Positions 1 through 11,276 of a stretch of DNA of 64,000 nt are shown piece after piece. Source of the stretch: Bisporella sp. PMI_857 (Eukaryota; Ascomycota; Leotiomycetes; Helotiales; Helotiaceae); the NCBI GenBank assembly GCA_021307315.1, contig JAJSPD010000019.1, forward strand, positions 558,001 through 622,000, in the 5' to 3' direction. The notes beneath the pieces were generated by a model. It worked only from the letters and a program-made list of their open reading frames with translations. It did no database searches and was not told the origin of the DNA. The first letter of the stretch is position 1; each line of letters opens with the position of its first letter. The translations under genes and the position numbers were made by a program.

Positions 1-710
1 GTAGTAGCCGTGGCCTTTTTTTAAGTGAAGAAGCTCGGATTCTAAATTTGCAAATAAAATTTTTGTTAGTAAAATAATAAGAACAGTTTGATATATAACT
101 TTATAAAATTCTCAACTTCTCTTCTATAACTGAAAACTGTTTACTGACGGATAATGCACATGATGTCAATAGTAAAGTTATATATCTTGCAGTTTAAAAA
201 TTATATGAAGATGGCTGAGGCAGTAAAGAGGGGTGTAGACATTGGGGGCATAGAGGGAACACCCCATGCTTCTTAAACCACTAATCCCTCTCAAGAGTAC
301 ACTACTCTATGCTGTAAACGATCCCACATGTCTATCAAATTGTATTTTGGATTATTATTCAGATATCCTTCACCTTTTTGTGTGTTATAATAATTTCGTT
401 TGTATCGTTTTTGTGACAGCTGACAGAAGCACCGCTTGCCTGAGTTTATCTCCTACTGTGGAATAGGGGAGCTCCAGCTTTTTTGGCAATTCGCAATGGG
501 GTTTTCTCCTTCAGTGTATACAAGGACATAAATCTTTATCAGAAATATTAAATTTACTTTACCTACCCGACGCCGTGATAAAGATATGTTGTTATAGTAA
601 AGGAGGTGATGAGAAAGATTAGATATACTCTTCTTGAATATTACGGACTAATAATATAACCCGGTGTGGGCACAGGCTACATATCACCGTAAAATAGGCA
701 GTGTGTATAA

Positions 711-756
711 TGAGTTGAGTTGAGTTGAGTTTAGAGGTTAACTCAACTCAACTCAA
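711..756. repeat. TGAGT/ACTCA inverted pentanucleotide repeat, copy 1
   Basis: Four TGAGT units (711-730) are followed about 10 nt later by three or more ACTCA units, forming a near-perfect hairpin. Degenerate ACTCA/TTGAG units continue to about 820. The layout resembles a foldback arm more than a simple microsatellite. Confidence 0.7.
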
Positions 757-1064
757 TATAAATATACATAACTCAAACTCAACTCAATATAACTTGAGTT
801 AACTTGAGCTAACTCAATACTAGGCTTAATTAGGCATAGTTCTTAGCAAACTGTATTGGCAATCGAAGCTCAGCTATAGGAAGTCACGTGTACTTCAAAA
901 ACAAGCGTGACACTTAATAAAAACATTTTTAAAACTGTAATATATTTTAAAAGCCAAAGTATTTTAGTATAAACTTTTTTATATATAAGTTTATAATTTG
1001 GCTAATTCTTTAATATAAATTTTATAATTTAACTTATATAGCCGATTGTATTATATTAAGTCAT

Positions 1065-1155
1065 TTGAGTTGAGTTGAGTTTAAAAGTAAACTCAAACTC
1101 AACTCAACTCAACTCAACTCAAAAATAATTCAACATAAATTGAGTTGTTGAGTTT
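1065..1155. repeat. TGAGT/ACTCA inverted pentanucleotide repeat, copy 2
   Basis: Three TGAGT units (from 1066) and a short A-rich loop are followed by a run of about seven ACTCA-type units, then a trailing TTGAGTTGTTGAG. It mirrors the hairpin at 711-756 and lies about 300 nt from it, so the two may bound one small element. Confidence 0.65.
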
Positions 1156-1627
1156 TCTTTAGACACACTGAAAATAGGGTAGTTTAATCATTCAATTCGG
1201 TACTGCATCGCACATCCCTAGATGTTGTCTATCAGCATAGCTTAGTTGCAGGGTGACCATCATTTCATATTTAAGATACACTTGAAGCCTATTTCCTATT
1301 GCCACAAAAGGCTATAACGCAGAAACGTGAATTCTAACTGTTGCTTCATGGAATCTATAAGTTCGAAACGCCCAATCGCTAGAGTGCATAATTATGCATT
1401 CGATTTGATGATGTAGAATCCGCCAACGTCTCTAAGGCTTCATCGTGTTCATGATGCTCTGCACTACTAGGTTTCTTTTCTAAATATAAAGTGATGGACA
1501 AGTACAATTTAAGCGCCCCGCCCAGGACTAAAAGTTGTGATGCAGATAATAATATACAAGCACCAGTCAAATCTTCTACCATATGTTTGTCTCAGCAGCC
1601 GACTGCCATTTCTTTTTCTCTCTCCAG

Positions 1628-2821
1628 TTACTCTGATGTCCTCCTCCCTGCCTCTGCATCGTGCTGTTGTCTCACAATTTCCAAATCCCCTGCACTAACT
1701 AGCACACCTTCGACTTTTTTAACCCTTTTCCCTTCCCGGAAGCTGATCCACCCACCGGCCATAGCTACAACACAAGCAAGTCCAATCAGCAATCCAGTCA
1801 CCCACCCTGGCCTATCAAATCTGTTGAGTCCCCACATGACACCACAAAGAACGATCTGTAACAGAGAGTTCCATACATAAGCCCAGACCAGGAAGTCCAT
1901 TTTCCAATAGTCAGTCGCTGGGGCACGCTCCCCTGTTAAAGGCGCATCTGGGGAGCTGTATATTGGGAATGCTAGTGCGGATTCAGATGTTCCATAAGGG
2001 ATGATGCCAGATTTGGGTGAGAAATCGATAGACACGCGTTCTGAACCTCGTAGTCGGAACCAGTCATTGTGTAGCCCAGCCAGCCTCCGAATACCCTCTT
2101 CCGTCCCTTGTATTCTGTATTGTAACAAGTACCACAAATCTCTAAACCGCCACGGGATTAATCCTAAGCCAGTGACGCAGAAAAGGGCATTGAGAATCTG
2201 CGAGTCAATCTCGAGCCAGATTTTCTTACCAGAATAATCATCCTCGCAGCTAGGGTGGCACATTGCCGGTGCAGCACCACACAGGAGTAGGAATAACATA
2301 CCACCCCAGGCGACAATGTTGAGGGCGTAGATGGTGATGAAAAAACCAAGCGGCGTAATAGCGAATTTTCCAAAAGCAACGAGTGCGATGCGGATAGACT
2401 TCCGTTTACTATGAGGAGGGGGAATTTCATAGCCATTTAAATCCGATGCTAGAGCGGCTGGTGGCTCTGAAAGAGCGCTTACTCCGGGAATGGGGGAGGC
2501 TCTTTTCTCACCCTGTTGCCGAATATCGTTCTCTTCAATGGGATCAATACCATCGTAGTGGCTGGGTGATTCCATAACTTGAGGCGACCGCCTCTCTGTT
2601 GCTCCTGGTCGTGGCCGGTTGGTAGAGGATTGATTAGACATTGTTAGAGCAAGCTGTGCAGCGCTGTTGCGGCGCTGGCCTGAGGCCGACCAACCATTGG
2701 AGTCGTAGCTGCCATGGCGGATGTCTTTGGCTCGTGGAACGTTGGATGCTGTTGCTCCAGTTGCATGGGTGAAGCCCAAAGGAAGACTTTTCTCTGTGAA
2801 AGACCTTACCAGGTTTGGCAT
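1628..2821 (-). CDS. DUF2985-type membrane protein
   Basis: Single-exon gene for 397 residues. About 130 residues of polar, Ser/Pro-rich and probably disordered N-terminus come first. The segment that follows reads like fungal DUF2985 proteins: a 'KFAITPLGFFITIYALN' stretch running into 'VAWGGMLFLLLCGAAPAMC', a conserved W-R-F-R-D-L-W motif, and a C-terminal half with two or three hydrophobic helices (about 315-345 and 350-370). DUF2985 has no assigned activity; integral-membrane location is inferred from the helices. The start is the first ATG of the open frame. No intron is needed. The family call is from memory of the motif pattern. Confidence 0.8.
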   Translation of the reverse strand: MPNLVRSFTEKSLPLGFTHATGATASNVPRAKDIRHGSYDSNGWSASGQRRNSAAQLALTMSNQSSTNRPRPGATERRSPQVMESPSHYDGIDPIEENDIRQQGEKRASPIPGVSALSEPPAALASDLNGYEIPPPHSKRKSIRIALVAFGKFAITPLGFFITIYALNIVAWGGMLFLLLCGAAPAMCHPSCEDDYSGKKIWLEIDSQILNALFCVTGLGLIPWRFRDLWYLLQYRIQGTEEGIRRLAGLHNDWFRLRGSERVSIDFSPKSGIIPYGTSESALAFPIYSSPDAPLTGERAPATDYWKMDFLVWAYVWNSLLQIVLCGVMWGLNRFDRPGWVTGLLIGLACVVAMAGGWISFREGKRVKKVEGVLVSAGDLEIVRQQHDAEAGRRTSE

Positions 2822-3869
2822 TTTAGGTAATGCTAGCGGCTCAGAAAGGCAATAGCAGGTCCTCTATCTATAGATTGAGAGGTGGTGAGGCTATGTTGAT
2901 TGTATAATGGTAAATTGGGGTGCGAAATGCGAACTCTGCGAGCTGTGACAATTTTCTGAGGCAAGAGAAGGTGTTGGGGTTTCCCAACGATAATATTCTT
3001 GATGATGAGTGGATCGGACATTAGTATTGTATATAATATATAGCGAGTCCATAAAGATCCTCTAGGAGATTAGTTGTGCGATTGCTGCAGAAATCTCATC
3101 TAGTGAAGCTTTATAATCTAGGGCCGTGCACTGAGCTAAGTTGATTATGGCACCAAGGTCATAAATCTTGGGGGCAGTCCCGCAATTACCCATGATTCCA
3201 CGGTAATGTGGTGTTCACTAACTTCAGGGATACTCTCTAAGTGGAGTGGGAAAGTGAGCTAGCTGCGGTCTTAGTTGAAACCTTATCATTGATAGTGCCA
3301 CACAATACGGTTCTCCATTACAAATCACCATCACCTTACTTAGAGAGAGTGATCCCGGGATGATTCAGCTGCTTACAGCAATATTAGTAAAACAACGGTG
3401 GAAACTCAATAAATCATTTAGAGCCAACGCCGACACTTATTCTCTTTTATTGGTGCCGACAAAGAATGTGGCGTTCGCCGCGCTGTTACATATCGAGCAC
3501 GGATTCATTAGTTCGCTATCAGCTTTAGCTTTAGTTCAATTCGCATGAAAAGGACCCACGTTCTGCAATACTGAAGAGCCATGACTGCTCTCGCGACTGA
3601 CCATAGTGCAAATGTGGTATTGAGGTACATACGATGATATCCCCTATACTGCTGAGTAAACTGACTTGCCACATTTGTGGGAGCCTTAAGACCTATTTCG
3701 CAACTGCCCTTGCTATATAAATATTCAAATACACCTCCTCTCAAACCTTGCTGTTGCAATAAAGCTATAAGGTACTCTACACTCCGGACAACTGTTCATT
3801 GAAACTCAATACACACAGGCTGTCTCTCAACTCGCACCTGAAGCTGAAGAGGGTTTTCTCTCTGCTTCG
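2822..3869. other. Intergenic region between divergent genes
   Basis: No gene is seen. It separates the DUF2985 gene (minus) from the sterol glucosyltransferase-like gene (plus) and should carry both promoters. No confident regulatory motif was found. Confidence 0.5.
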
Positions 3870-6800
3870 ATGAGTGATAGTTTGTTTCCTATGGCACCAG
3901 CTACAGAAGTGATAATGAACGACCCACAGTTAGCCAAAGTATCAGATCACTTCGATATCTCCAGAGCCGAGAGTAAATTGAAGACAGAATCGAAAGTAAC
4001 AGGTGACTTGTTATTGCTGCGATAGTTAATTTAGGCTAACATCACTCGGCTTAGACGAAGGAACTCTCGATATTAACGTCGACGATCCAGCCGCTCAACT
4101 TGCGAATGTCCTCAAACCCGTCCTCGATCACCATGTTGGAAAGCACACTTCTCCCAAGTATAAGTCACAATACATTCCCGCCTCTTTTACAACTTCTGCT
4201 ACGGCGATGAACATCGTTGTTCATATTGTTGGCTCACGTGGAGATGTTCAGCCCTTTATCTCCTTAGGCAAAGTACTCAAAGAGACATACAACCACCGGG
4301 TGCGGATTGCAACTCACCTGATCTTCAAGGATTTTGTGGAACAGAGTAACTTGGAATTTTTCAATATTGGCGGTGATCCAGAGGGGCTTATGGCATATAT
4401 GGTCAAGAATCCAGGCCTTCTGCCCGACCTGCACACCTTGGCAAGTGGCGATGTAGGGAGACGGAGGGAAACTATTTACGAAATTGTGAATGGTTGCTGG
4501 AGATCCTGTATTGAGCCGGGGGATGGCTGTGGCCAAAAGCCGGATATCAATCACTTCCCCTATCAATATAACAAAGATAAGCCATTTATTGCAGATGCAA
4601 TCATTGCAAACCCTCCCAGCTTCGCTCATATCCATTGCGCAGAGAAGCTTGGTATTCCACTACACATGATGTTTACCATGCCTTGGTCGCCTACGCAAGC
4701 ATTCCCTCATCCGTTGGTTAATGTCAAATCCACGAACGCCAACCGAGATGTAACTAATTACATCTCCTATACCTTGGTTGATATGATGACCTGGCAAGGA
4801 CTGGGCGATATTATCAATAAGTTCCGCATCAAAGTGTTGAACTTAGAGCCAATCAGTGTGATGTGGGCGCCTGGATTGACACATCGACTCCGTATACCTT
4901 TTACATATTGCTGGTAAGCTGAATACCTCCCTCCTACGGGAACCTCGCCGTGGATCTAACCTTGTTAGGTCTCCTGCACTAATACCTAAGCCTGAGGATT
5001 GGGCAGAACATATTTCCATTTCTGGCTTCTATTTTTTATCTCTCGCTTCAGGATATACTCCCGACAAATTACTCTTAGACTTCCTCGCCAAAGGCCCTCC
5101 GCCAGTCTATATAGGCTTCGGGTCGATTGTCGTCGACGATCCAGATGCCATGACCATGCTCATTTTCAAAGCCGTTAAGTTAGCCGGTATTCGTGCTCTT
5201 GTTTCTCAAGGTTGGGGAGGTCTTGGTGCAAACGAGATTGGCAAACCTGATGAAGTCTTTATGCTTGGCAACATCCCTCACGATTGGCTATTCCAACATG
5301 TTTCAGCCGTTGTGCATCACGGTGGGGCTGGAACAACTGCAGCTGGGGTGTTAGCAGGTCGGCCGACTATAGTCGTTCCTTTCTTCGGCGACCAGCCATT
5401 CTGGGGCTCAATGATTGCCCGCGCTGGAGCTGGACCTGAGCCCATCCCATATAAGAAGTTGACAGCTGAGTTATTAGCAGCACAGCTACGGATAGCTCTT
5501 GCACCAGAAACACTAACCAAAGCGAGAGAGCTTGGGCAAAAGATTGCTTCGGAACAGGGCTCAGATGTCGGTGCAAAACATTTCCATAGCGCGCTAGATC
5601 CCAATATGCAGTGTGCTATTCTTCCAGGAAGGGTCGCTGTTTGGCGGCTGAAGAGGACGAATGTGCTGATTAGTGCAAAGGCTGCAGCCGTACTTTGCAT
5701 GCAGGATCAAATTCACGAGGGGGACTTTAAGCTGTAAGTTGTCCCGTATCCTCTCCGAAGCATTGGGTTAATTTTATCAGACATCGATCAGTGGAATACG
5801 AAACAGAAGACGGTCCATGGGATCCAGTCTCTGGTGTCGCCTCGGTTCTTGTAGGCACTCTTTCAAACCTAGCTGTTGGAGCAGCAGATCTTCCATCTGA
5901 GGTGTTCCATACACTTGAGGCGACAGCACACCATTGGAGTAACCTCAAGCATGGTAACGCTAATGAGGGTAGCAATGTGGGGAGTATACCAGCGACCACA
6001 TCGACAGCGAGTTTAGTCTCAATGCCCGAGACCTCAACCATGAAAGGCAAACCAGAAGTGCAAGATGTCCTATCTGAAAGATTAAACGATGCTCGCTGGG
6101 CAGAGCAGCACAATGCATTAGAGGTACCAGCACCAGGTATAACCTTGAATCAGACGGACGCATCAAATACAAGCCCAGTGAACCCAACAGAACTGGAAAG
6201 GATAGAAGAAGCTCACTCCCAACTATCCGCTGACACAATCGCCCGCTTAACCCAACACAGTGACTCTCATGACAAAACCCTTCTAGAAACAAGGAAGCAA
6301 AAAGCCAAGGATGATCTCGTGTATGTCGCCAAGGTTGCCATTTCGGGACCAATGGACTTGACCGAGTCCATCGCCAAAGGCTTCCACAATGCGCCGAGGT
6401 TATACAACGATAAGACCGTCCGGCCACAGGAGAAGATCACGGATTTGCAATCCGGTTTGAAAGCTGCGGGCAGGGATTTTGCGCACGCTGTCTATGATGG
6501 GGTAGCAGGTGTAGTTACCCAACCATTCAATGGCGCTAAGGAAGGAGGTGTAGCCGGTTTCGTGACTGGGGTTGGGAAGGGGATTGGCGGGTTAATTCTT
6601 AAGCCTACAGGAGGTTCGTCTTTAGTCTCTTTCTACCTTTATACTCTTTCATTTGACATCCAGAAATGGTAGCCTGACCTAATCTACTCAATTGCAGCAG
6701 TCTTTTCCGTCCCTGCGGACACTATAAAAGGGGTATATAAAGAACTCCAAAAGACAAGCGACACACGGCTCGAAGAGCACATCATAAAATCACGCTTGGC

Positions 6801-7131
6801 TCAAGGAAAACAGGAAACTCTATCCACTAGTGAGGAAGAAAAAGTGATGATTGTGAAGAAGTGGGCAGAGACAAAATCTTCGGCTGCAAGCCAGCCGCAT
6901 TTAAATAAGTCGCAGACACTTGCCAATAAGCTCAGTTGGAAACTTCACGGTGGATTAGCTGAGGAGGCGAAACATGGACGCAGAGAGAATGGAAAAGAGG
7001 AGGGCACAGGGCATCTTCACGGGTTGTGGCATCCTGGTCATCATCATCATCACGAGAAGACTGGATCTGCAAAGCCTGTCGCTGCTCATACAACGGAGCC
7101 TATCAAATCTAAGGCTGCGCACAACGTCTAG
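3870..7131 (+). CDS. Sterol 3-beta-glucosyltransferase-like protein
   Basis: Five exons: 3870-4002, 4055-4913, 4969-5733, 5781-6613, 6698-7131, giving 1007 codons. All joins keep frame and use GT..AG; the donor at 6614 (GTTCGT) is weak. The GT28-type N-terminal domain starts near residue 96 with the conserved GSRGDVQPF motif. The nucleotide-sugar-binding domain carries 'VVHHGGAGTTAAGVLAGRP' and 'PFFGDQPFWG' (about 440-480), as in UDP-glucose:sterol glucosyltransferases. The PH/GRAM region of ATG26 proteins is absent. A C-terminal tail of about 400 residues has a 'YETEDGPWDP' motif and glycine-rich amphipathic segments, then a His-rich stretch near the end. Expected reaction: glucose transfer from UDP-glucose to the 3-hydroxyl of a sterol at a membrane face. 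Sterol specificity is inferred from family only. Confidence 0.88.
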
Positions 7132-7296
7132 CTAATCAATGCCGCTACTAGGGCAGGGTAGTCCCCAATTTAACTGTGATTAAATAAAAAAGTAACTAAG
7201 TAGAACTTGGATTCTTTTATTGAGCTGTTAGGGCGTTACAACTAGTTGTATTTTCCTTGTCCCAACTATGCCCTGAATTTATGGTCTAGGTCTGTA

Positions 7297-9361
7297 TCAC
7301 CATACCCCAGATATCAGATCGTAATCGCCTATATTTGTTTGAGCTGCAGCCTCCCTTGCTCTTCTATTTAGGTCGTAGGAAACCTTATACATCTCTTCTA
7401 TCTCCGGACTGTGTGTTTCCTTGAGCAAGAACTCAAGAAGCTTGAGGAATGGTTCGGTGAGGTCGAGGTCCGACTGTACGGTAATATTGGAAGAATCAAG
7501 AAGAACGTTATGAAGGACCGTGGTGACAGCTGCAAATAATACTTGGATCAAGAGCCTGGAGGAAGTTAGACAATTTTGCGTCCAATTGAGACATTTTTAT
7601 GAGACTGACCAGGTACAGTAGTAGTCGCCCTGGGGTATCATTCGAAAAAGTCCGATAGTACGCCGTGCCTCATATATGTATGTACTGTCAAACAAAAAGC
7701 CGAATGCTTGCAACGTCAAATCGCCGTTGCTTATTAGGTCACTTGTATACCTACTCACTAGAAATGGGCGATGAATCGCAATTAAGCAGTTCGCATATGT
7801 CAGGTGTAAGATGGTATAGTGAAGATGAACAGGAGTGATATGAGTCTGAAGTGCCTTATTTGGAAACTCCGTCTCAAAGTTGGTGGGAACACTATTCTTC
7901 CATATAGCTAGCCGAGAGGCGAGTTCTTGCGCAGCAAAAAGGCGCTCTGCTTCAGGTTGCTTTAACCCCCTTACAGAATACAGTTTTTTATACGTCTGTC
8001 CCTGAATAATTGCAAGTCCAATATGAAACTCGAGTAATTCCAGCACGTTACGTCTTTCCCGGTCTACGCTTAAGTCTGATATCGGTAGGTCAACATCTAT
8101 GTCATCATCATCTTGTCCTGGAGGTTTCCCTGTCCGCAGACTGATATCTTTGTCCACAACGTAAGCGATCCAAAAGACAAGCTTTTGCTGTTCAATCTCG
8201 GTATCAGCGACAGCTGAGTCATTTGACTGTTTGTGTAAATCTATATCTTGAGCTGCACGAATTGTGGCAGCGATCAGCGAAGGGCACAGTCGATAATTGG
8301 GTGTTCCCCTAAGAATTATTGTAGTTGCGAGTAATGCCTGGACGGTAGAGAGACATGATGGCATCATCAAGAGGTCAGGGACCACGGCCAGTGTGTTCTG
8401 CATGTAACCGCAAGCATATTGATCTTCTTCCTGTATATCGGAAGTTCGCATTGCACGGAATCGGTGTGCCATTGCAAGAACAATATTAAGACAAGCCCAC
8501 CAACCTGGATCTTTAGATGGGTCTGCATTTAGGTATTTCTCTCGGCTCATCTCCATGAAAGATTTCGCATCAAAAATTGGAAAGAAAGTGTTAAAACTCT
8601 TAAGGCCCTCCTCAATTCGCGATAGAGCATCGGGCAGAGGTGGAAGCTTTTGGAAGATGATACGTGGGGAGATGTCAATGAATGGGCTACGATTCCAATA
8701 TCGTGTAGAGAGTTGGCTGGGTCCTAACAGCTTCTGGGAAATATGTGTGGTAGCGAGTGCTGGTTTGAAAGGAACTGACTGTTTTGTCACTAGTTTCAAG
8801 TTAGCTGCTGTGGTGAGCATCTGGAAAGCCGGCCTTACTTTGGACGTGTGGTCTCCGTATGGTGTTGCTTATGTTCTCTGAGATCTCATCCCCAGCAATT
8901 GGCATTACACACAACGCCTCTGGTTGAGTAGTAAATGCATCACGCTCCTCTGCTTCTGCCAGATCAACGATCACAGAGCAATTCTTAAGGTTTCCCTCAG
9001 ATTTCTCGAGCGTGCTTTCGAGCGGGGCCATCTTTCCAGAGGCTTTTAATAGGCCTTCCATTCTTTCAAGACGGATCTTGAGTTCTTCAACATGTTTGTA
9101 CCTGCGTATTTTAGCAGAGGAGGCCTGTCGTGAGGCGCTATTCTAACACGTACCCTGCGGGTCTTCGAGGTGTCTTCCTCTTTGCAGTGGGTGTAAAAAT
9201 ACAGTGTGTGTTGGCATGGATGCACTGTAGACAATCTTTGCCTGCCGATTCACACCGTACCTTTCTCTTTCGACACGTATCGCATGCCTGTTATCACGTT
9301 AGTTATAAGCAGACGCTTGATGAAATACGCTGATCCTGATACTGACTCTAATATTCTGCAT
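7297..9361 (-). CDS. Zn2Cys6 transcription factor with fungal-specific regulatory domain
   Basis: Five exons on the minus strand: 9361-9329, 9287-9154, 9101-8839, 8789-7610, 7555-7297 (622 residues). The joins are inferred from frame and splice signals; introns are 41-54 nt. The binuclear cluster is complete: C13-x2-C16-x6-C23-x6-C30-x2-C33-x6-C40, preceded by RIS and followed by basic residues. A coiled-coil-like linker leads into the fungal-specific transcription factor domain, with 'FNTFFPIFDAKSF', 'RAAQDIDLHKQ', 'FWIAYVVDKDISLRTGKPP' and a DDDDIDVDLP motif. Role: nuclear DNA-binding regulator, target unknown. It lies upstream of the transporter/rhamnosidase pair, so control of those genes is possible but unproven. 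The 33-nt first exon is the least certain part. Confidence 0.82.
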
Positions 9362-11276
9362 CACGGTTGTTGTAATTCGCATCCAAATTATGCCCTTCTC
9401 AACTAAAGAGCAGGTTTTCACTCTCTTGCTCAATCGAAAGAGACTGTCGTACTAAATTGAATGTCCTCTATCGAGAGTGATGAGAATAGAGAGAATCATC
9501 GTTGATGAGTGAGATACTGATGGTCTGTGCAACATTAAGGGCTGCTCGGCTAAAATTACCTAATCGGCTATTGCTAATCACCGTGTCGTCATAATTGGAT
9601 GGGCAATTAGTCAGCGATTACTTTAGAATTCAAAACCAGCTCCACAATTGCAAAACTCTCTTGGTAAAAGTTAAACCTTATTTTCTTGGCACGCTAGCAT
9701 TCCTACGCTGCTTCGTGTTACACATAAGCTTTATCACAGCTCTAATGGCGTCACATATCGAAGGTGCATTTATACCCGAGGACTGGCTTTCACCGAGCAT
9801 TGTCGCACTCTAGTCCTTTAGACTCGCTCACTGTATATGATTTTGGTATTGCTTGATAATATTTGAAGGGGGTTTTTGTCAAGCTAATGCAACAAAGTTT
9901 TCTATTTTTTAGCAGAACTTTATCATGTGAGAAAGACAGCCACTGCTCCTTATAATTATAGCCTCAATTTTTCACGTGATTATCTCTTTTCTGAGCTTGT
10001 CATCCAAAACTGCCTTTCTTGTGTCATTTGAGCGGCCCATCCATGTAAATCAGAATTATTAATACATGTCTGATGCCAATTGACTTCTAAAAAATCTGGA
10101 TCCAGCCTTCAGATTGGAACTGTTTACAACTCTAAAATTGACTTGATAAGCCCTTCAGGCTAGCTTCGTCTAGTCCCTCGATTCTCAGTGCCTTATTGTC
10201 CACAGCCTCAAACCCTCCGCCATAACCTTCTCCATAAATGCACCTGCAGAGGAACTTGTAGAAATTATGGCTGAAGCTATAAGATAAGGAGGAAACAACT
10301 CGTGGTACAGAGCTCGGTCTCCACTCCGAAATCGAACTCCGAATCCTCCATTCCGTATTTGAATCCGGAACTCTCCACGCCGGCCTAGCATGTAAGGAGC
10401 CTCTGGACAAGGATGCGCCTAGGAGAAAATACACAAATAATGAGCCAATGGCATCGCTTTTACATAAGCTTAGTCATCTGTGACGAATTCACACAATAGA
10501 GGGATACTCTCAGCTTGCATATGGTATTGTGATTCCAAGATCTAATCTGTCATGGGCATGATAAGAACTTGTTGTAATTAACACATGGCTTCCAAGAAGC
10601 TATTTCCTATTGTATATATATCACAATCTTCTACTGCCTAATGGTGCAAATATCAATTCCTCTCATCAGGATTCAATCGAATTAAGTTGGGTAGATGGTC
10701 ACACACACCACTTTCTAATCAATATCCTTGCATCGCTTTGGAGGTAGCAATCATCGGCCAAGGGGTAAACGCCAGCCCACATACCCGCTACCTCTCATAA
10801 GATGTCTAGTTTGAACCCCTATAGTGCAATATCCGTCAGTCAGAAAGAATACACTTCAATCTTGGCCGTGGTACAAAAATATCCTAAACAAAACAGCAAT
10901 ATAGAAGAGAGAGATGATTCCATAAAGATACGTTAAACATCAGTTCCCTTCCACGGATTGGAATTAAGTGTGGAACTCACAATACTACTGACAGGTTGTT
11001 ATGTAATTCTTAAGATAGCACAAAATAAACCACTAATTTGACTATCTCCAGCTCGTTGTTGACATTATTCGGCCTACATCTTTGACTCACTTTTTCACTG
11101 ACGCTTTGATGATGAGGAGCTATTTGGAGTAGTATTTGAGTTGTCTATTTATTGTAAACCTTAACTTCTGGAATAAAAGAGTAATCTTGTTCAGTAATCA
11201 GGTAGGCGCGCTGGCGCAGTGTTGATGCTTTGAGCTGCTCTGTAGATATCCAAGCCACCACTATACAATAGGTCGC
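9362..11276. other. Gene-poor intergenic region
   Basis: About 1.9 kb of AT-rich sequence. The longest frames (72 codons at 9595-9813 plus; 100 codons at 10132-10434 minus) show no known motif, no neighbouring exon and no sign of coding bias. I see no gene or transposon end here. Confidence 0.5.

Larger units (their letters stand above)
1..1627. other. AT-rich non-coding left end
   Basis: No convincing coding sequence was found here. The stretch is AT-rich, and its only clear structure is the pair of TGAGT/ACTCA hairpins listed separately. Open frames of 60-130 codons in this region have no recognisable domain and are partly antisense to the DUF2985 gene. Confidence 0.6.

Noticed and set aside
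1491..1880. 129-codon plus-strand frame
   Set aside because: Serine/threonine-rich antisense of the DUF2985 gene 3' end; no domain.
5727..6427. Minus-strand frames of 128 and 155 codons
   Set aside because: Antisense to exon 4 of the sterol glucosyltransferase-like gene, whose frame is well supported.
4003..6697. In-frame stops inside the glucosyltransferase locus suggesting a pseudogene
   Set aside because: All stops fall in four introns with GT..AG borders that restore family sequence across each junction.
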